This document shows positions 12,020 through 23,027 of a stretch of DNA of 64,000 bases, piece after piece. A program made the translations under genes and the position numbers. Source of the DNA: Salvator merianae. Lineage: Eukaryota; Chordata; Lepidosauria; Squamata; Teiidae. The notes under the pieces are model-generated. The model made no database searches. It was not told the origin of the DNA and saw only the letters and a program-made list of their open reading frames with translations. Numbering within the stretch: position 1 is the first letter of the stretch; each line of letters opens with the position of its first letter. The stretch is taken from positions 19,947,881-20,011,880 of the forward strand of contig QVOM02000049.1 in NCBI GenBank assembly GCA_003586115.2, given 5' to 3'.

Positions 12020-12240
12020 TCCATGCTGCAAATTATTGTCTCTGCTGGCTGCTGCTGCTGTTGCTGCCTCTTCTTCTTCGTCTTCGTCTTCTTCTTCGTC
12101 TTCTTCTTCTTCTTCTTCTTCTTCTTGGTCTTCTTCTTCTACTATATTAAACTATACATCTTGATACACATAACCTATACCATATTCAACATATCCTTAT
12201 TATTATTATTATTACTTTTAATTCTTGGTACCCTCCCTCC
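12020..12240. repeat. TTC-rich and ATT microsatellites
   Basis: A (TTC)n tract with GTC interruptions runs from about 12066 to 12147, followed by an (ATT)n run near 12198-12215. The apparent long + strand open frames crossing this block are products of the low-complexity sequence. The surrounding AT-rich DNA continues on the other side of the TIR element at 12302-12904 and may be a degenerate antisense LINE tail. Confidence 0.8.
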
Positions 12241-12301
12241 TCCCCCTTCCCCCACCCTCAGTCTATGCCCAAATTATCTACTGTTCACTGGAAGACACTT
12301 T

Positions 12302-12904
12302 GGGCCTTTTCGCACTGTGGCGGTAGACCGTTCCAGTCCTCTCGTTAGAACGGAGCGTTCGCACTGCCGCGGGCGCGCGCCTCACCCGATCCTGACCGCT
12401 TTGTACCCGATCCAAACCCGAAGCTGGATAAGGCTAGACAACAAAAAAGATGTCTTCATCCCGACTTGCATGATGGAGCGAAGATCGGGCACGGTGCTTT
12501 CGCACTGTTTGGCTCGGCGTCGGGCGTGGCTGGCGCGGCTACGCATGCGCGCTCCGCTGCTTCGCATCCGGGGTGCGAAGTTTTCGTACCCCGCTCCGCT
12601 GCTTCGTAACCCGGTACGATCTTCGTACCCAGGATAGCCCTTTGGGCTTGGCAGCCAAGCTGCCGTTACGAAGCCGGCTTCGTAACCAGCCCTCTGGGTA
12701 GGAAGTGGGTGCGAAGGTGCGAAGTGGGTACGAAGCGGATGCGAAGTGGGTACCGAACTAGCGGCTACCATTCGCACTGTTCCCTCTGCTAGTCGGCTTC
12801 GGGTTCGTTCCTCTGGAGTGCGAATGGCGCCGAGCGTTCCCCAACCTCTCCGGTCCGAAGCCGACTACTGGGAACGGTCTACCAAGCTCAGTGCGAAAAG
12901 GCCC
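12302..12904. mobile_element. GC-rich 603-bp TIR element
   Basis: A sharply GC- and CpG-rich island in AT-rich DNA, bounded by GGGCCTTTTCGCACTG (12302-12317) and its complement CAGTGCGAAAAGGCCC (12889-12904), with TTT on both outer sides. Subterminal blocks GGTAGACCGTTCC and GGAACGGTCTACC extend the inverted repeat. The end motif TTCGCACTG recurs internally at 12358, 12499 and 12771. A run of related GCGAAGTGGGTACGAAG-type subrepeats fills about 12700-12755. No transposase is encoded; the 131-codon minus-strand frame is a subrepeat artefact. Inferred non-autonomous DNA transposon, related at its ends to the outer element at 29747-31020. Confidence 0.75.
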
Positions 12905-13080
12905 TTTGTATCTGTCACATCCATCCTATGCTCTCCAGATTTACCATCAAATATTCTTTCACTTTAGTCCATTTTTCTCTTGTTAGTCTTCTACACTCTT
13001 GAAATTGATACATTTCCTTTATTTCATTGATTATTTGAAATCTCAACTGATCCACAATATATTTTAACCAATTTTTCTTG

Positions 13081-13162
13081 GCCTACTACTTCTTCTCCTT
13101 CTCCTTCTCCTTCTCCTTCTCCTTCTCCTTCTCCTTCTCCTTCTCCTTCTCCTTCTCCTTCA
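13081..13162. repeat. CTTCTC hexanucleotide microsatellite
   Basis: About twelve tandem copies of the unit CTTCTC (read also as TCCTTC), a long pyrimidine tract able to form triplex DNA. Confidence 0.9.
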
Positions 13163-13164
13163 TG

Positions 13165-14178
13165 TCTCTGGAGCTTTCACAAAAGTTGAGGCCCCTCTGG
13201 GGTAGCTGCTCCTTTCAGTAATAGTCTTTCTCCACCACTCCCTGCCTTCAGACCCATTTCCATAAACAGCCTATTCACACAATAACGAATAAAAGGGATG
13301 TTATATACAACAAAGGGTATTACTGTGAGTACTGTTGGGAATACATATAGTACTATGGGATTTCAAGAACCGTAAGTAGTTATGGATTTACTTCATTTTA
13401 TTTAAACTCATGTATTTATTATAAAATTCTGTTTAAAATTTTGGTACCTGCTTGCTTTACACATATACAATTAGTGGTCAGTGAAGAAGACCCAGAATGG
13501 GTTGGATCAAAAGGCATCTGACCATGGAGAAGATCTCAAGCAAAGAATCCCATATGTTGTTTTGTTGTCTATCTAAAGTACCACCAAGGACATTTTTATA
13601 TGCTGATTTTATTATGAGCTTTTGTATATCTAGTCATTAAACTATTGGGTTCCCCCCCCCCCCGTTTTTTACCATTATTTAAACATTCAACAGTACAAAG
13701 AATACAAAAAAAAAGTATGTGAACCAAGTTAACCTTCAACATTCAGGTAACTCATTTTTCCGTACATTTCTGTATCATTTGTAATGCATTCTTCTCAGGA
13801 AGATATTTATTCCTATTATTGGGTAAAACATCAAATAATGGTTTCCATACATATTTGCATTTCTTATTCCTTATAATGTTCAGGATAACATTTCATTTTT
13901 TCATTATTATTTCATCAACCAATATTTCCCAGATATTTTCGTACCATTTTTCAATGTTAATTTGTCTGCTTTTTTCCAGTGTTGAGCTATTACCATTTGC
14001 ATGATTGGTCATTAAACTATTGCAGAATATATTTTTAGGAACTGTAATATCCATATATTGGGCCTGTTCGCACTTAGCGAGTGGAACATTCCAGACAACA
14101 ATAGTATTTAAGTTTTTGCATTCAAAATCACTATAATTCAATAGTGATTTATTTTTGCTCATGTCAGTAAACACTTTT
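13165..14178. other. AT-rich DNA, possible antisense LINE remnant
   Basis: Contains a poly-C run at about 13651-13663 and long AT-rich stretches resembling the 3' part of an old LINE in antisense, but I cannot name the family. A GGGCCTGTTCGCACTT block at about 14059 resembles the left end of the 12302-12904 element without a matching right end. No gene. Confidence 0.35.
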
Positions 14179-14179
14179 A

Positions 14180-14610
14180 GGGTGTGATCAGACAGGGCTT
14201 TTTTGGCTTTCCCCTTTACCAAGGATTACTGCATTTGTAGATGCACAAAAAAGTATGTCACAGTTTTTTGAATGAGTGCCTAAAAACGTACTGCACTTCT
14301 CTCTTCACCTTCCCTGACAATGAGTGCTCACCACTGATTGGCCACTCATCTGCCTGATTTCTGTGGCCGTGATTGGTACCCATCTGTAGCAACCATTTCC
14401 AAATTAGGACTGGCGACAAGCCTCCATAGCTTCCTGCCCAATTCACCCACAAAAATGAGTTGCCCTCAGAGTTATGATTTCTCATCTGAGAAAGGGACAC
14501 ACATTCAGAAGCCTTGGGACATAGTGAGACAATTTTAGGTATTTTATGTGTGTCTCTAGAGCCTCAAATTCACCCAGAAAGTGACCCTTTAAGCATGTCT
14601 GATTGTACCC
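14180..14610. mobile_element. MITE family E with TTA target duplication
   Basis: A 431-bp element starting GGGTGTGATCAGACAGG and ending CATGTCTGATTGTACCC, flanked by TTA at 14177-14179 and 14611-14613. TTA is the classic PIF/Harbinger target. The interior holds two opposed open frames (66 and 80 codons) that do not resemble a transposase. Confidence 0.7.
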
Positions 14611-14613
14611 TTA

Positions 14614-15762
14614 GTGGTCGATCATTTTTTTAGGGAACACTGAGATATTCATTGCTGAAAACAAGTAATTACTAATGCCAGGCTGTTCATTCAAAAGAGC
14701 AGGTTATCGTGATTCTTACAGTGCTTGACAATTCCTATTATTTCTGCTTAATTTTAATTCCTCTGCAGTACTTTCGCTATTCTACTTTCCATTAGAAAGA
14801 TAGAATTAGGAGATTTCTCTCAAATGAGATAATCCATTTGGAGACAGCTGACCTAAGAAAGAGATAACAGAGATGAAAATTTCTTGACATTTTTATGAAC
14901 TCATCATTTCTGTCATTTAATATATATACAGCTAAAATCCTATTTCTGCTGATTGATTACTTTAATGAATAAATGTACTGTACTTGCAATAATCTGGTGC
15001 ATTAAGTGAGTTAAATCCCCTTTGCTAGCAGGAGATGGGCTTGCATGAAAAGAATTTGAAGATGCCAATTTTTTTACACACATACCTTCTTAAAAATCAG
15101 TGTGAATCTCAAGCTACTTTGAGTTACATTTCTTTCGCAAACTATTTCCCAAAATCTTTTCATTTTGCTTCATTAGATAGTCTCCCTAAGCTTTATAAAC
15201 ACATTTTGCTTAAAATGGTAATTATTAATAGTGCAATTCTATCTATTTTTTTCATATTTCTTTCCTCCTTAGATTGCAGTTCAGTGCACACTTACTTGGA
15301 AGTAGCCCAAAGAACATAAAATTAGGCTTACTTCTTGATAAATATATATTTACTATAAATTAAACTCTATGTGTTAGCATGTATTAATGTGGACTGCAAG
15401 GGGGGTAAGGAATGAAACTCCAATTTATTGTCATCCTCTCTTTAAATCTTACTTGTCTGGCATATTTATCACTGCATTTTGATGAAAACAAAATAGAATG
15501 AAAATTCTACTCATACAACGTTAAGGGCGCTAAGAAGCTAAGTCAAAATTTGACTAAAAATACTTGAACTTCTGCAAGGTACCTCTGTATCAATCGTGTC
15601 ACTATCAGCATCAGGACTTCATCTCCATGGTTGGGGAATGAGTTGGAGCTTGTGATCCAATAAAGAAGGAAAGGATTTTTAGAACAGAATGGAGTGTATC
15701 ACTGCACCTTCTTACTAGTCTAGAGTTGTTTTTGTTTTGTTTTTTTCAAGAAGAGGGACATT
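14614..15762. other. Intergenic DNA, no gene seen
   Basis: AT-rich sequence with no recognisable gene or defined repeat end. Confidence 0.45.
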
Positions 15763-15944
15763 GCCCTTTTCTGCACTGGACCTTATTCCAGATTATATCC
15801 TGGAATAGAGAGCTACCATCCACATGCTCGTGTGGACTAGGGCAAGCTGTAACTCAGCAGGCCCTGCTGTAGTCTCACTAGTCTGTGAGTCACAGGTCCT
15901 TATTCCGGGATATAATCTGGAATAAGGCCCAGTGCAGAAAAGGC
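15763..15944. mobile_element. Palindromic MITE, family G, full copy
   Basis: A 182-bp palindrome. The left arm reads GCCCTTTTCTGCACTGGACC then TTATTCCAGATTATATCC; the right arm mirrors it as GGATATAATCTGGAATAAGG then CCAGTGCAGAAAAGGC. The centre keeps the CCATCCACATGC block seen in other copies. The target duplication is unclear here, while the copy at 52313-52496 is flanked by CAA. Confidence 0.75.
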
Positions 15945-16177
15945 CTTATTGATTAACATGACTGTGGTTGATAGAAGCCAGTGCTACTCAAAGCATCACA
16001 AAAGCTACCCAAAACACTCATTTCAGAGGAGGCATTTTGAATCTATTTTAAGGAGGCACAAGAGAGGTTGAAATGTGTTAAATGACCCGTTGGAATGAAA
16101 AAAATCACATGAAATGGCCATCTTCATTGTGTAAACTACTGCAACTTGACTCAAAAAGACTTCAGTCATACCAATCA

Positions 16178-16390
16178 CTTTGTCGTCGTTGCTGCTGCTG
16201 CTGTTGTCATTGTTGCATACGACCGAGTCTTGGGCAGCTCCTGTTTGACTGCCTGGGCACCTCTATGCAGTTTTCTTGGCAGAGATACAGAAGCGGTTTG
16301 CCATTGCCTGCTTCCAGGGCGAGGCTGGGGATCGAACCAATGATCCTCTGCTTTCCAAGCAGTTTGCTCTGCCACTGAGCTACAGCCACT
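16178..16390 (-). mobile_element. tRNA-derived SINE
   Basis: Read on the minus strand, the element starts with a tRNA-like head containing an A box, TAGCTCAGTGGC (+ strand 16371-16382), and a B box, GGTTCGATCCC (+ strand 16328-16338), the internal RNA polymerase III promoter. It is followed by a non-tRNA body (GCAATGGCAAACCGCTTCTG) and ends in a GTTGTTGCTGC-like simple tail near 16178. This order and the tail fit squamate tRNA SINEs. The tRNA head is not a functional tRNA gene because it runs straight into the SINE body. Confidence 0.75.
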
Positions 16391-19300
16391 CATTTTGTAC
16401 ACCCATAGCCTTTGTTCACTTCTTCCATCGTGTTCCTTATTTTCTAACAAGATAGCTGCAACTGAACTCATAGTTTGGACCTGTAGCATATTTTTCTTAT
16501 TAGCTAGATTCAGTGTTTTTCTATTGGCATTTATGAGGAGCATTTCAATTATATCCTTAAATGAGAACATTTTTATCTCTGTCTAGATGGTCATATAAAT
16601 AGCTCCCATTTAAAATATGTAAACTCTACCCTGCTATGTCCTCCAAAGATGCGCAGAAAGTACAGTAAAGGCCTGCAATTCAAAAAATGATCCCATTCTA
16701 TGCAATTTAGCTGGCAGCAAAACATTCATCCATGAGACTTCATGCAGGTTTATTTGGCAATAATTTCCATGTTATTCAATGAGACATGTCCACACTAAAT
16801 TTATATATCCACCTTAAAATTATACATGTTTAAACCCTTAAACTCTGAATTCATAACCTCTGTGGACTCCAACCATGTTCATAAGCTGTTCTTTTCGGAA
16901 GCTGCCAACTTTCCATTTAATTCAAAGAAATAAATACTGTTAATAGGACCAGATACAGCAGGTCGGCATGTACTTTTTAGCTTTTAATTTGAGTAAGACA
17001 ATTTACATAAAATGTGCATTTTGCAGATAACACTACATTCAGGTTTACAAAGAAGCAGATAATTATCTAGAGGAGAAACCCATACATGCAGTTATACATA
17101 TACTATATTTTTTACAATGCACTATTTACATCTGACGTTTGTTAATCCAGTTTGTCGCAGATCGGATAGTATAGTATGAACTATTTTTTTTTTTCTGTTG
17201 ATTTAAGCACTGGATCCCAAACCAAATAGAACTTATCACTGTTATAACCTTTTACCATGTTTATACCATATGCACTCATCCATAAGTATTTCTGCTAATT
17301 TATGATAACCAGGCTCTGTGTTCTGCAGCCTTCCAGTGCTGTGTTATTATCAATTGTGCTGAGCTTATCATGCATTTATTGTTTTGTTTTTTACATTCTT
17401 GTCTTCTCTTGTAAATAAAAGTCAAAGTCCTAATATTGGTTGGCATGTATTTATTTGCAATTGTTCTAACAGTTTCAGATACATGCTGTGTGAGTATAGG
17501 ATTCATGCAATGGTCAGAAGGGGATAGGGGGAAGAGATTTTCATAGCTTTGCTACTGCTTCACTTTTCAGTTCCGTGCAAGTACAAAGTAGCACATTCTG
17601 TCCTAGAAATGCATCATACAGTATGCATATGCTGATGTCAATAGAAATGTTTTCTATTCTGGGTTAATGTCATCTCTGAAAAAAAAAATGCTCTGACAAG
17701 CAAATGCTGGCTTCTGCTTACATACAGAGAGAGAGAGAGAAACAGTTACCCTTATGCAAACTGATAGATTACATCTATACATGCACCAAGTTATCATGTC
17801 CATTGTGATGTTTTTAGATTAAGGAACGTTGCTCCACTGGAAAGTTACGTAACAACCATCATAGGCCAAAAGCTACTGAACTTTTAACATCCTGTGTCTG
17901 GGAGAAAAATAAATTACTTTGTGCCTTAAAATTATCTTTGCTGCACTTCATTATCCAAACCCGCCTATTCTATTATGAAAATCTAAGGGTGATTCTGCAC
18001 TGCTCAGTGTGTCGGACCAGCAAGTGTACTAGGAGCCTCCCTTCCACACACTGATGTGGTCCAAGGGAAGTAGAGTGTGATATTGGCCTAATTTCTATAA
18101 AGATTTTTGTCCAGGGTCTCCTAAAACTATAGAATTGTTCTACATAATAGTTTCAGAGTGTGTACAAAGAAATATATCTACACTCATGAAGTTATCTCAG
18201 TGAACTGAAAAGGGTTAAGAGGATTTCAGGCAGAGAAGAGTGACGATCAGGGAACTGGAAGAAAAGTCCTGCAAGACTGACAGATCCAGGCACTATCCAA
18301 ATGGGACTAGATGGAGTCCACTTATGGGTAAGTGTTTGGGGTGGGTAGGTGGGAAGACAACATGCAAATACACAGAACTTTGAAGCGCTGCTGTGCCCTT
18401 CCCAGACCATCTGTGCAGGTGGTACCCTACTCACACAGATGAAGTTCCTAGTAAGCCCTGGCAGAGGCAGACTGGATGTCCACAGCCCTAAATTCCTGGC
18501 GAAGAGCAGGCATGGACACAGGGGTCATCCAAATGTACCACACACCCCCCGCAGGCTCCTCCAAAAGCAGCAACCTCAATCAAAGGAGGTGATGGGTAGC
18601 TCCCTCCTTTCAGAGGAAGGGGCAACAGGTTTCCACGTGTGATGCAGGACCTTGCTGATACCCCACTCCCTAACTGACCAGGGGCTGGCCTTTTCATGGC
18701 GTGTGGATGCAGCCTCAGTTTGTGAAATCTAGATATGTTTACCCCAGAGAGGAGAAGAGATACAATACACTTCAAATACTATACCCAACAGGTTGTCACA
18801 GGGAAAAAGCAGATCATAACTTGTGCTCTGTTATCCCAGAAATCAGCACATATAACGATGAGCTTAAATAGCAACAAGGTGGATTCTCACTGATCATCAG
18901 GAAGAAAAACCAAAACAAATAAAAGCTCTTACAGATAAGGCAAATCAAGAGTAGAAACAATCAAATAAAGAGATGGTAGCCTCTTGCTTCCTGAATGTCT
19001 TCCAGTGGAAGCTGTGCAAATTGGGGGCAGGAGAGACTTTAAAAATGGCCTCTTTTATCTCTGTGATGCTATGAATCTCTGATCCAACGGGGTTAAAAAA
19101 AATATCATATTGAAAAAGGACCCTAAGCGCTGCATATTCACACAGTCTGACAATTCTCCCATTCTAAGGGCAGTATTGGGGTCATCACTGTTCCCAAGGC
19201 AAACTCAGAATAGTGGAAGATGTTCTAAAAACATTCACAACAAGCTGCCATCATCTGCTGTAGGGAAAATCCAGGAGCCTGTCTACTGCTGAAGATGTGC

Positions 19301-20038
19301 CAGTGGAACCTGCCGTAGGGGCCGACAGGCTGCACTTCCTTAACACATTCCCTTCTTTAACACAAGTCTCATTCACAACAACAGCTGCTACTAATCGAGC
19401 TGTTACTGATCAGATCTCGCCCTCACCCAGCTGAAAGGCAACAATCACATTTGGGGTGTGTGTGGCTTGCTATGATTTTTAATACAGAAAGAGACAGGGC
19501 ACATAGTTTTCTGGTGCTAATATTCAGTGGACTTGTCTTTGGGAAGGTGATGGACAAGTTGCAGTCTAATCTTACAAAACCTTCCTCTCAAACATATAGA
19601 TAAGATTGCTGCCGGCCTACTAAGGAAATTGTGCCAAAGTGGCTCAAAAGAATAAGCACTTTAAAAATATTATCAGCAAAAAGACATGGCCAAGCATAAC
19701 CACAATGCTGTATTTTCATAACATATAATTAACAATCTATACGTTAAAAAATAAAAATCAAATTTAGTTGTTGGTTGGTCATATGTTATTAATATGTCAT
19801 GATGTGGAAAGTTTTTGCAATGTTTTGAATGATCAAATAATAAAATTATAAAAAGGAAAACCCTAAACTCTGCAAAGTCAGACAAGACTAACCAACAGAA
19901 TTCAAGATGTATACCATTTCTGCTCACTCTTGCTAGTTTCCTAGCATTTTTCCTTTGACCAGACTAGCAAAAAAATTATTGAACAACAGGTGGTAATTTC
20001 AAGAGAAACAACAAAGTAGGCATTTTTTTTTTTAGTAG
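16391..20038. other. Intergenic DNA, no gene seen
   Basis: AT-rich intergenic DNA. A GA repeat lies near 17727-17740. The stretch at about 17990-18080 has blocks shared with family D elements (TTCTGCACTG..., GGACCAGCAAGTGTACTAGG). No coding exon or RNA gene is recognisable. The last bases before 20039 include a T-run next to the LTR. Confidence 0.45.
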
Positions 20039-20489
20039 TGTCACAGGAAAATCAAGGAGACCAGACTTCGGGGTTGAGGTGAGAGGAACTAGGCTTTATT
20101 GCATGCAATGGTGCTGGGGAGTAACCTCACCCAACAGCGCGCCATCCCCAGAAAACAGCAAGCTTTTATACAAAATATACTACATACAAGAAACGAAACT
20201 AACTCATCACTCGAGATACCTCTTTTAACTAGAGTAGTCTCAAGTTGTAAACTGCAAATTACATCCTGCTTTATGTCACCTTCTGTTAAGAGATGGGAGG
20301 CATCCTGCCTGGTTTTTGTATTCCTTCTTCTCACTTCGATAAGAGACATCCTGCAATACCTAAAATTCCTTTGAAGTGTTAACCCCTATAAATCCTGAGC
20401 TGTGAGAGCGACCTTTTATTCTCTTATCTCCTGTTCCTGTTGGTTGGTTATTTGTAATTAATGTTTAATTTCTTCTCAATTCCTTCTCA
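20039..20489 (-). repeat. 3' LTR of the endogenous retrovirus
   Basis: On the minus strand the LTR starts TGAGAAGGAATT directly after the polypurine tract and ends ...CCTGTGACA, giving TG...CA ends over about 451 bp. A TATA box (TATAAAAG, + strand 20163-20170) precedes a polyadenylation signal (AATAAA, + strand 20095-20100) by about 65 bp, which places U3, R and U5 in order. The 68-codon open frame inside U3 is incidental and occurs twice because of the duplication described separately. Confidence 0.8.
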
Positions 20490-20867
20490 CTCCCCCCTTT
20501 GATGCTCCCCAGAAAACAGCAAGCTTTTATACAAAATATACTACATACAAGAAACGAAACTAACTCATCACTCGAGATACCTCTTTTAACTAGAGTAGTC
20601 TCAAGTTGTAAACTGCAAATTACATCCTGCTTTATGTCACCTTCTGTTAAGAGATGGGAGGCATCCTGCCTGGTTTTTGTATTCCTTCTTCTCACTTCGA
20701 TAAGAGACATCCTGCAATACCTAAAATTCCTTTGAAGTGTTAACCCCTATAAATCCTGAGCTGTGAGAGCGACCTTTTATTCTCTTATCTCCTGTTCCTG
20801 TTGGTTGGTTATTTGTAATTAATGTTTAATTTCTTCTCAATTCCTTCTCACTCCCCCCTTTGATGCT
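20146..20867 (-). repeat. Perfect 361-bp tandem duplication in LTR/PPT region
   Basis: Positions 20146-20506 and 20507-20867 are tandem copies of the same 361-bp unit and read as identical. On the minus strand each unit runs from a short leader and the polypurine tract (AAAGGGGGGAG, + strand 20490-20500 and 20851-20861) through most of U3 to just past the TATA box. The outer copy is therefore an LTR start without R and U5, inserted between env and the complete LTR. Either a recent duplication or an assembly artefact would explain the identity. Confidence 0.85.
20490..20500 (-). promoter_or_regulatory. Polypurine tract (plus-strand primer)
   Basis: AAAGGGGGGAG on the minus strand lies immediately before the TG that starts the LTR. 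By analogy with retroviruses this primes plus-strand DNA synthesis. An identical copy at 20851-20861 comes from the tandem duplication. Confidence 0.75.
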
Positions 20868-20901
20868 AATCACTACTACCTCCACTGTGGTTAGCATCAC
20901 C

Positions 20902-23027
20902 TTATGGCCTTGTCACCTCATCCTGTGATAATTCCTGGTATTGGCACCGTAAGTTGAACTGATGAGCTACCTGGGATTGTACTGTGGAGTCTATTACAGA
21001 CCGTAGTCCGTTCATTACCAGGGGCACAAGGCATGGTAGGAGGACGCACAACAGGACTCCCATCACCAATATCCCGAATAATCCTCGCATGCCGCCCATC
21101 CAATTGAACCAAGATGAGAATCCTTCAAGTCCAGCGAGGCCCTCCCATCGCTGTACTGGAACATGTATCAGCTTAACAATTTTATCAGCCACCTCTTCAA
21201 GTACCTGGGAACTATCATCAATCTCCAGGCAACAGTTGGACAGGTTAAATTTTCTGCACACGCCTCCTTTCTGTACCAACAGGTAGTCCAAAGCCAATCT
21301 GTTCTGGAATACTGCGTTGCGTAATTATCTCTGGGTGCGACCAGATTGTCTGAACGCCCTGGCAGTTTCATTACTGAATATTTCCAGAACCGCCTGCAAC
21401 CGAATAAGGCGGTTCAGGATGTATATTGGGGTCCTGTATCCCCAGCTGCCATCCTGAGTCCATGTGGCTGGCCCGTAATATTGCACTATACATTCAGGGG
21501 GGCAGTCTTGGTCATCCCATTTCCCAAAGGCAGGGGGCGCTCGTCTCTTTGCATGGGCTGGGTGTCCCAGCTGGACCCCGTAGTCCAGTGGTAGCATGAA
21601 GAAGGCTGGCCTTACAGTCCCTAAAGTGCAAGACCCGCACCAGTCAGGGGCTAATCGAGATACGGCTGTTTTTCCACAAATCCAGTATAACCCGGGGGGG
21701 GGGGGGCGATCCATGTCTTGTAAGTGTTACTCAGCATGTTTCTCATAGCTTCGGTCCACAGAATGTTATTAGTGCCCCACATCTCATTTACTCGAGCTTG
21801 GTTGGGCCAGTATGTAATCTTGTTGCTAGTCATATTCAGAATAGTGGAGGTTTTACAGGCTAGGTGGCCTATGCATCTTTCAGCAGAGCTGTCCCGCTCT
21901 ACACACCAGTCAGCCAATATTTCGTACTTGAGCGGCCACCTACTATAGGGGTCTTTAACCTCTGTCAGATTCATGGCCGTCCTATTGTATGGAACCGTAA
22001 CATTCCATTCGGCCGCTAACCAGGGCCATTCAGCTCCCATGTTGGTCCCACCGCAGATATAACAGTTACTGACATTTAAAGATTTGGCTATGTCCCCTGC
22101 CAGTTCTACGAAGGTATTAACAGCTGCGGCCGGTACCTCCACTTCGGCCTGTATGTCGGACCAGAAGTCCTGAAAGAAAGTATATTCTAAGGGGTTTCCA
22201 GTTTCTATGAGAATTTCCTTGGCCAGATAGAACCCCCGAACTGGGTCGGTCCCTGCTCCGTCTAAGCCTACAGCAAATTTGTGTAATTTGAAGGTTGTCA
22301 GGAACTGATCAGGGTCGTATATAGTCCAGTTAATCAGGTTACACTGATCCCAGACACAGTCGGTATTTACTGGAATATTCCTTAATTCAGCCCACTTATC
22401 CTTCCTGTCCCAGGTTCCCCGTGAAGCCCACCTAACGCTGCTCCATGCTTCAGAGCACCGGTCATAACATATATATTTGGTATACTGTATGTAGTACCGG
22501 ATCCATTCCATGCTCCCGCAGCCAGATTTGCTCCCTGATACTATTTTGCATGCATCAAAGATCAAGGATACGGGATGTCTGGGTCTAAATAATGACCGAG
22601 TCATTACCTCTTGGTCCTTTTTGATGATTATATATGTTCTAGTGGCTGGGGGCTTGGGGTCAAAACACTCCAAATTTTTGCTGGTATTACATACTGAGTA
22701 AGAGATATTCCTGAATGTACAGCCCTGTATGACTTGTCCTTCGCAGTACAGCTTGGACTTATATTCTAGGGTTTGGCCAACTTTGCTCCCTGTTCGAACT
22801 GTTTTTATGCATTTGCTACACACAGGGGGTAAAGCAGCGTTACAAGGCATAAATAGGTAAGGCAATACAAGCAATATTAATATTAGTAAAGCAGTGACAA
22901 CAAAGTGGTGAGTTATTTCATTCAGTCGGGGGCCCCATGTCCATGAACTGAAGGGGGTGCCCATATTTGAGGTGTTGGAAGGGTGGTGTTCCCCACTTTC
23001 CAGGTCGGGGGTGCCATCGACCTTCAT
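20902..23027 (-). pseudogene. env: Retroviral env (SU-TM), broken
   Basis: Envelope glycoprotein gene. I take the start at 23027: this ATG overlaps the pol stop as ATGA and is the in-frame ATG nearest the signal sequence. The open frame extends 85 codons further upstream inside pol. Counted from this ATG, a hydrophobic signal/anchor spans residues about 42-63 and the CXXC motif (CYIC), which in gammaretroviruses forms the labile SU-TM disulfide, lies at about 322-325. About seven N-glycosylation sequons are visible. A run of 13 G (21694-21706) shifts the frame, and a TAA at 21325-21327 interrupts the TM part. TM shows an AKRR basic candidate cleavage site, a cysteine-flanked loop, an immunosuppressive-domain-like heptad segment ([10 protein letters not shown]), CX7CC, and a membrane span near 20,990-21,060, ending at 20902. 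Not functional as read. Confidence 0.88.

Noticed and set aside
11789..12637. 282-codon + strand open frame
   Set aside because: It runs through TTC/ATT microsatellites (poly-Phe/Leu/Val) and into the GC-rich TIR element; composition explains its length.
12382..12777. 131-codon minus-strand frame in the GC-rich element
   Set aside because: Repeating residues follow the GCGAAG subrepeats; no transposase motifs.
13081..13162. Regularly spaced repeats suggestive of an array
   Set aside because: Simple hexanucleotide microsatellite without unique spacers; nothing CRISPR-like in a vertebrate genome.
16320..16388. Possible tRNA gene on the minus strand
   Set aside because: A and B boxes are present but the tRNA-like part continues into a SINE body, so it is a retroposon head.
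20089..20735. Two near-identical 78-91 codon frames
   Set aside because: They are U3 sequence of the LTR appearing twice because of the tandem duplication, not duplicated genes.
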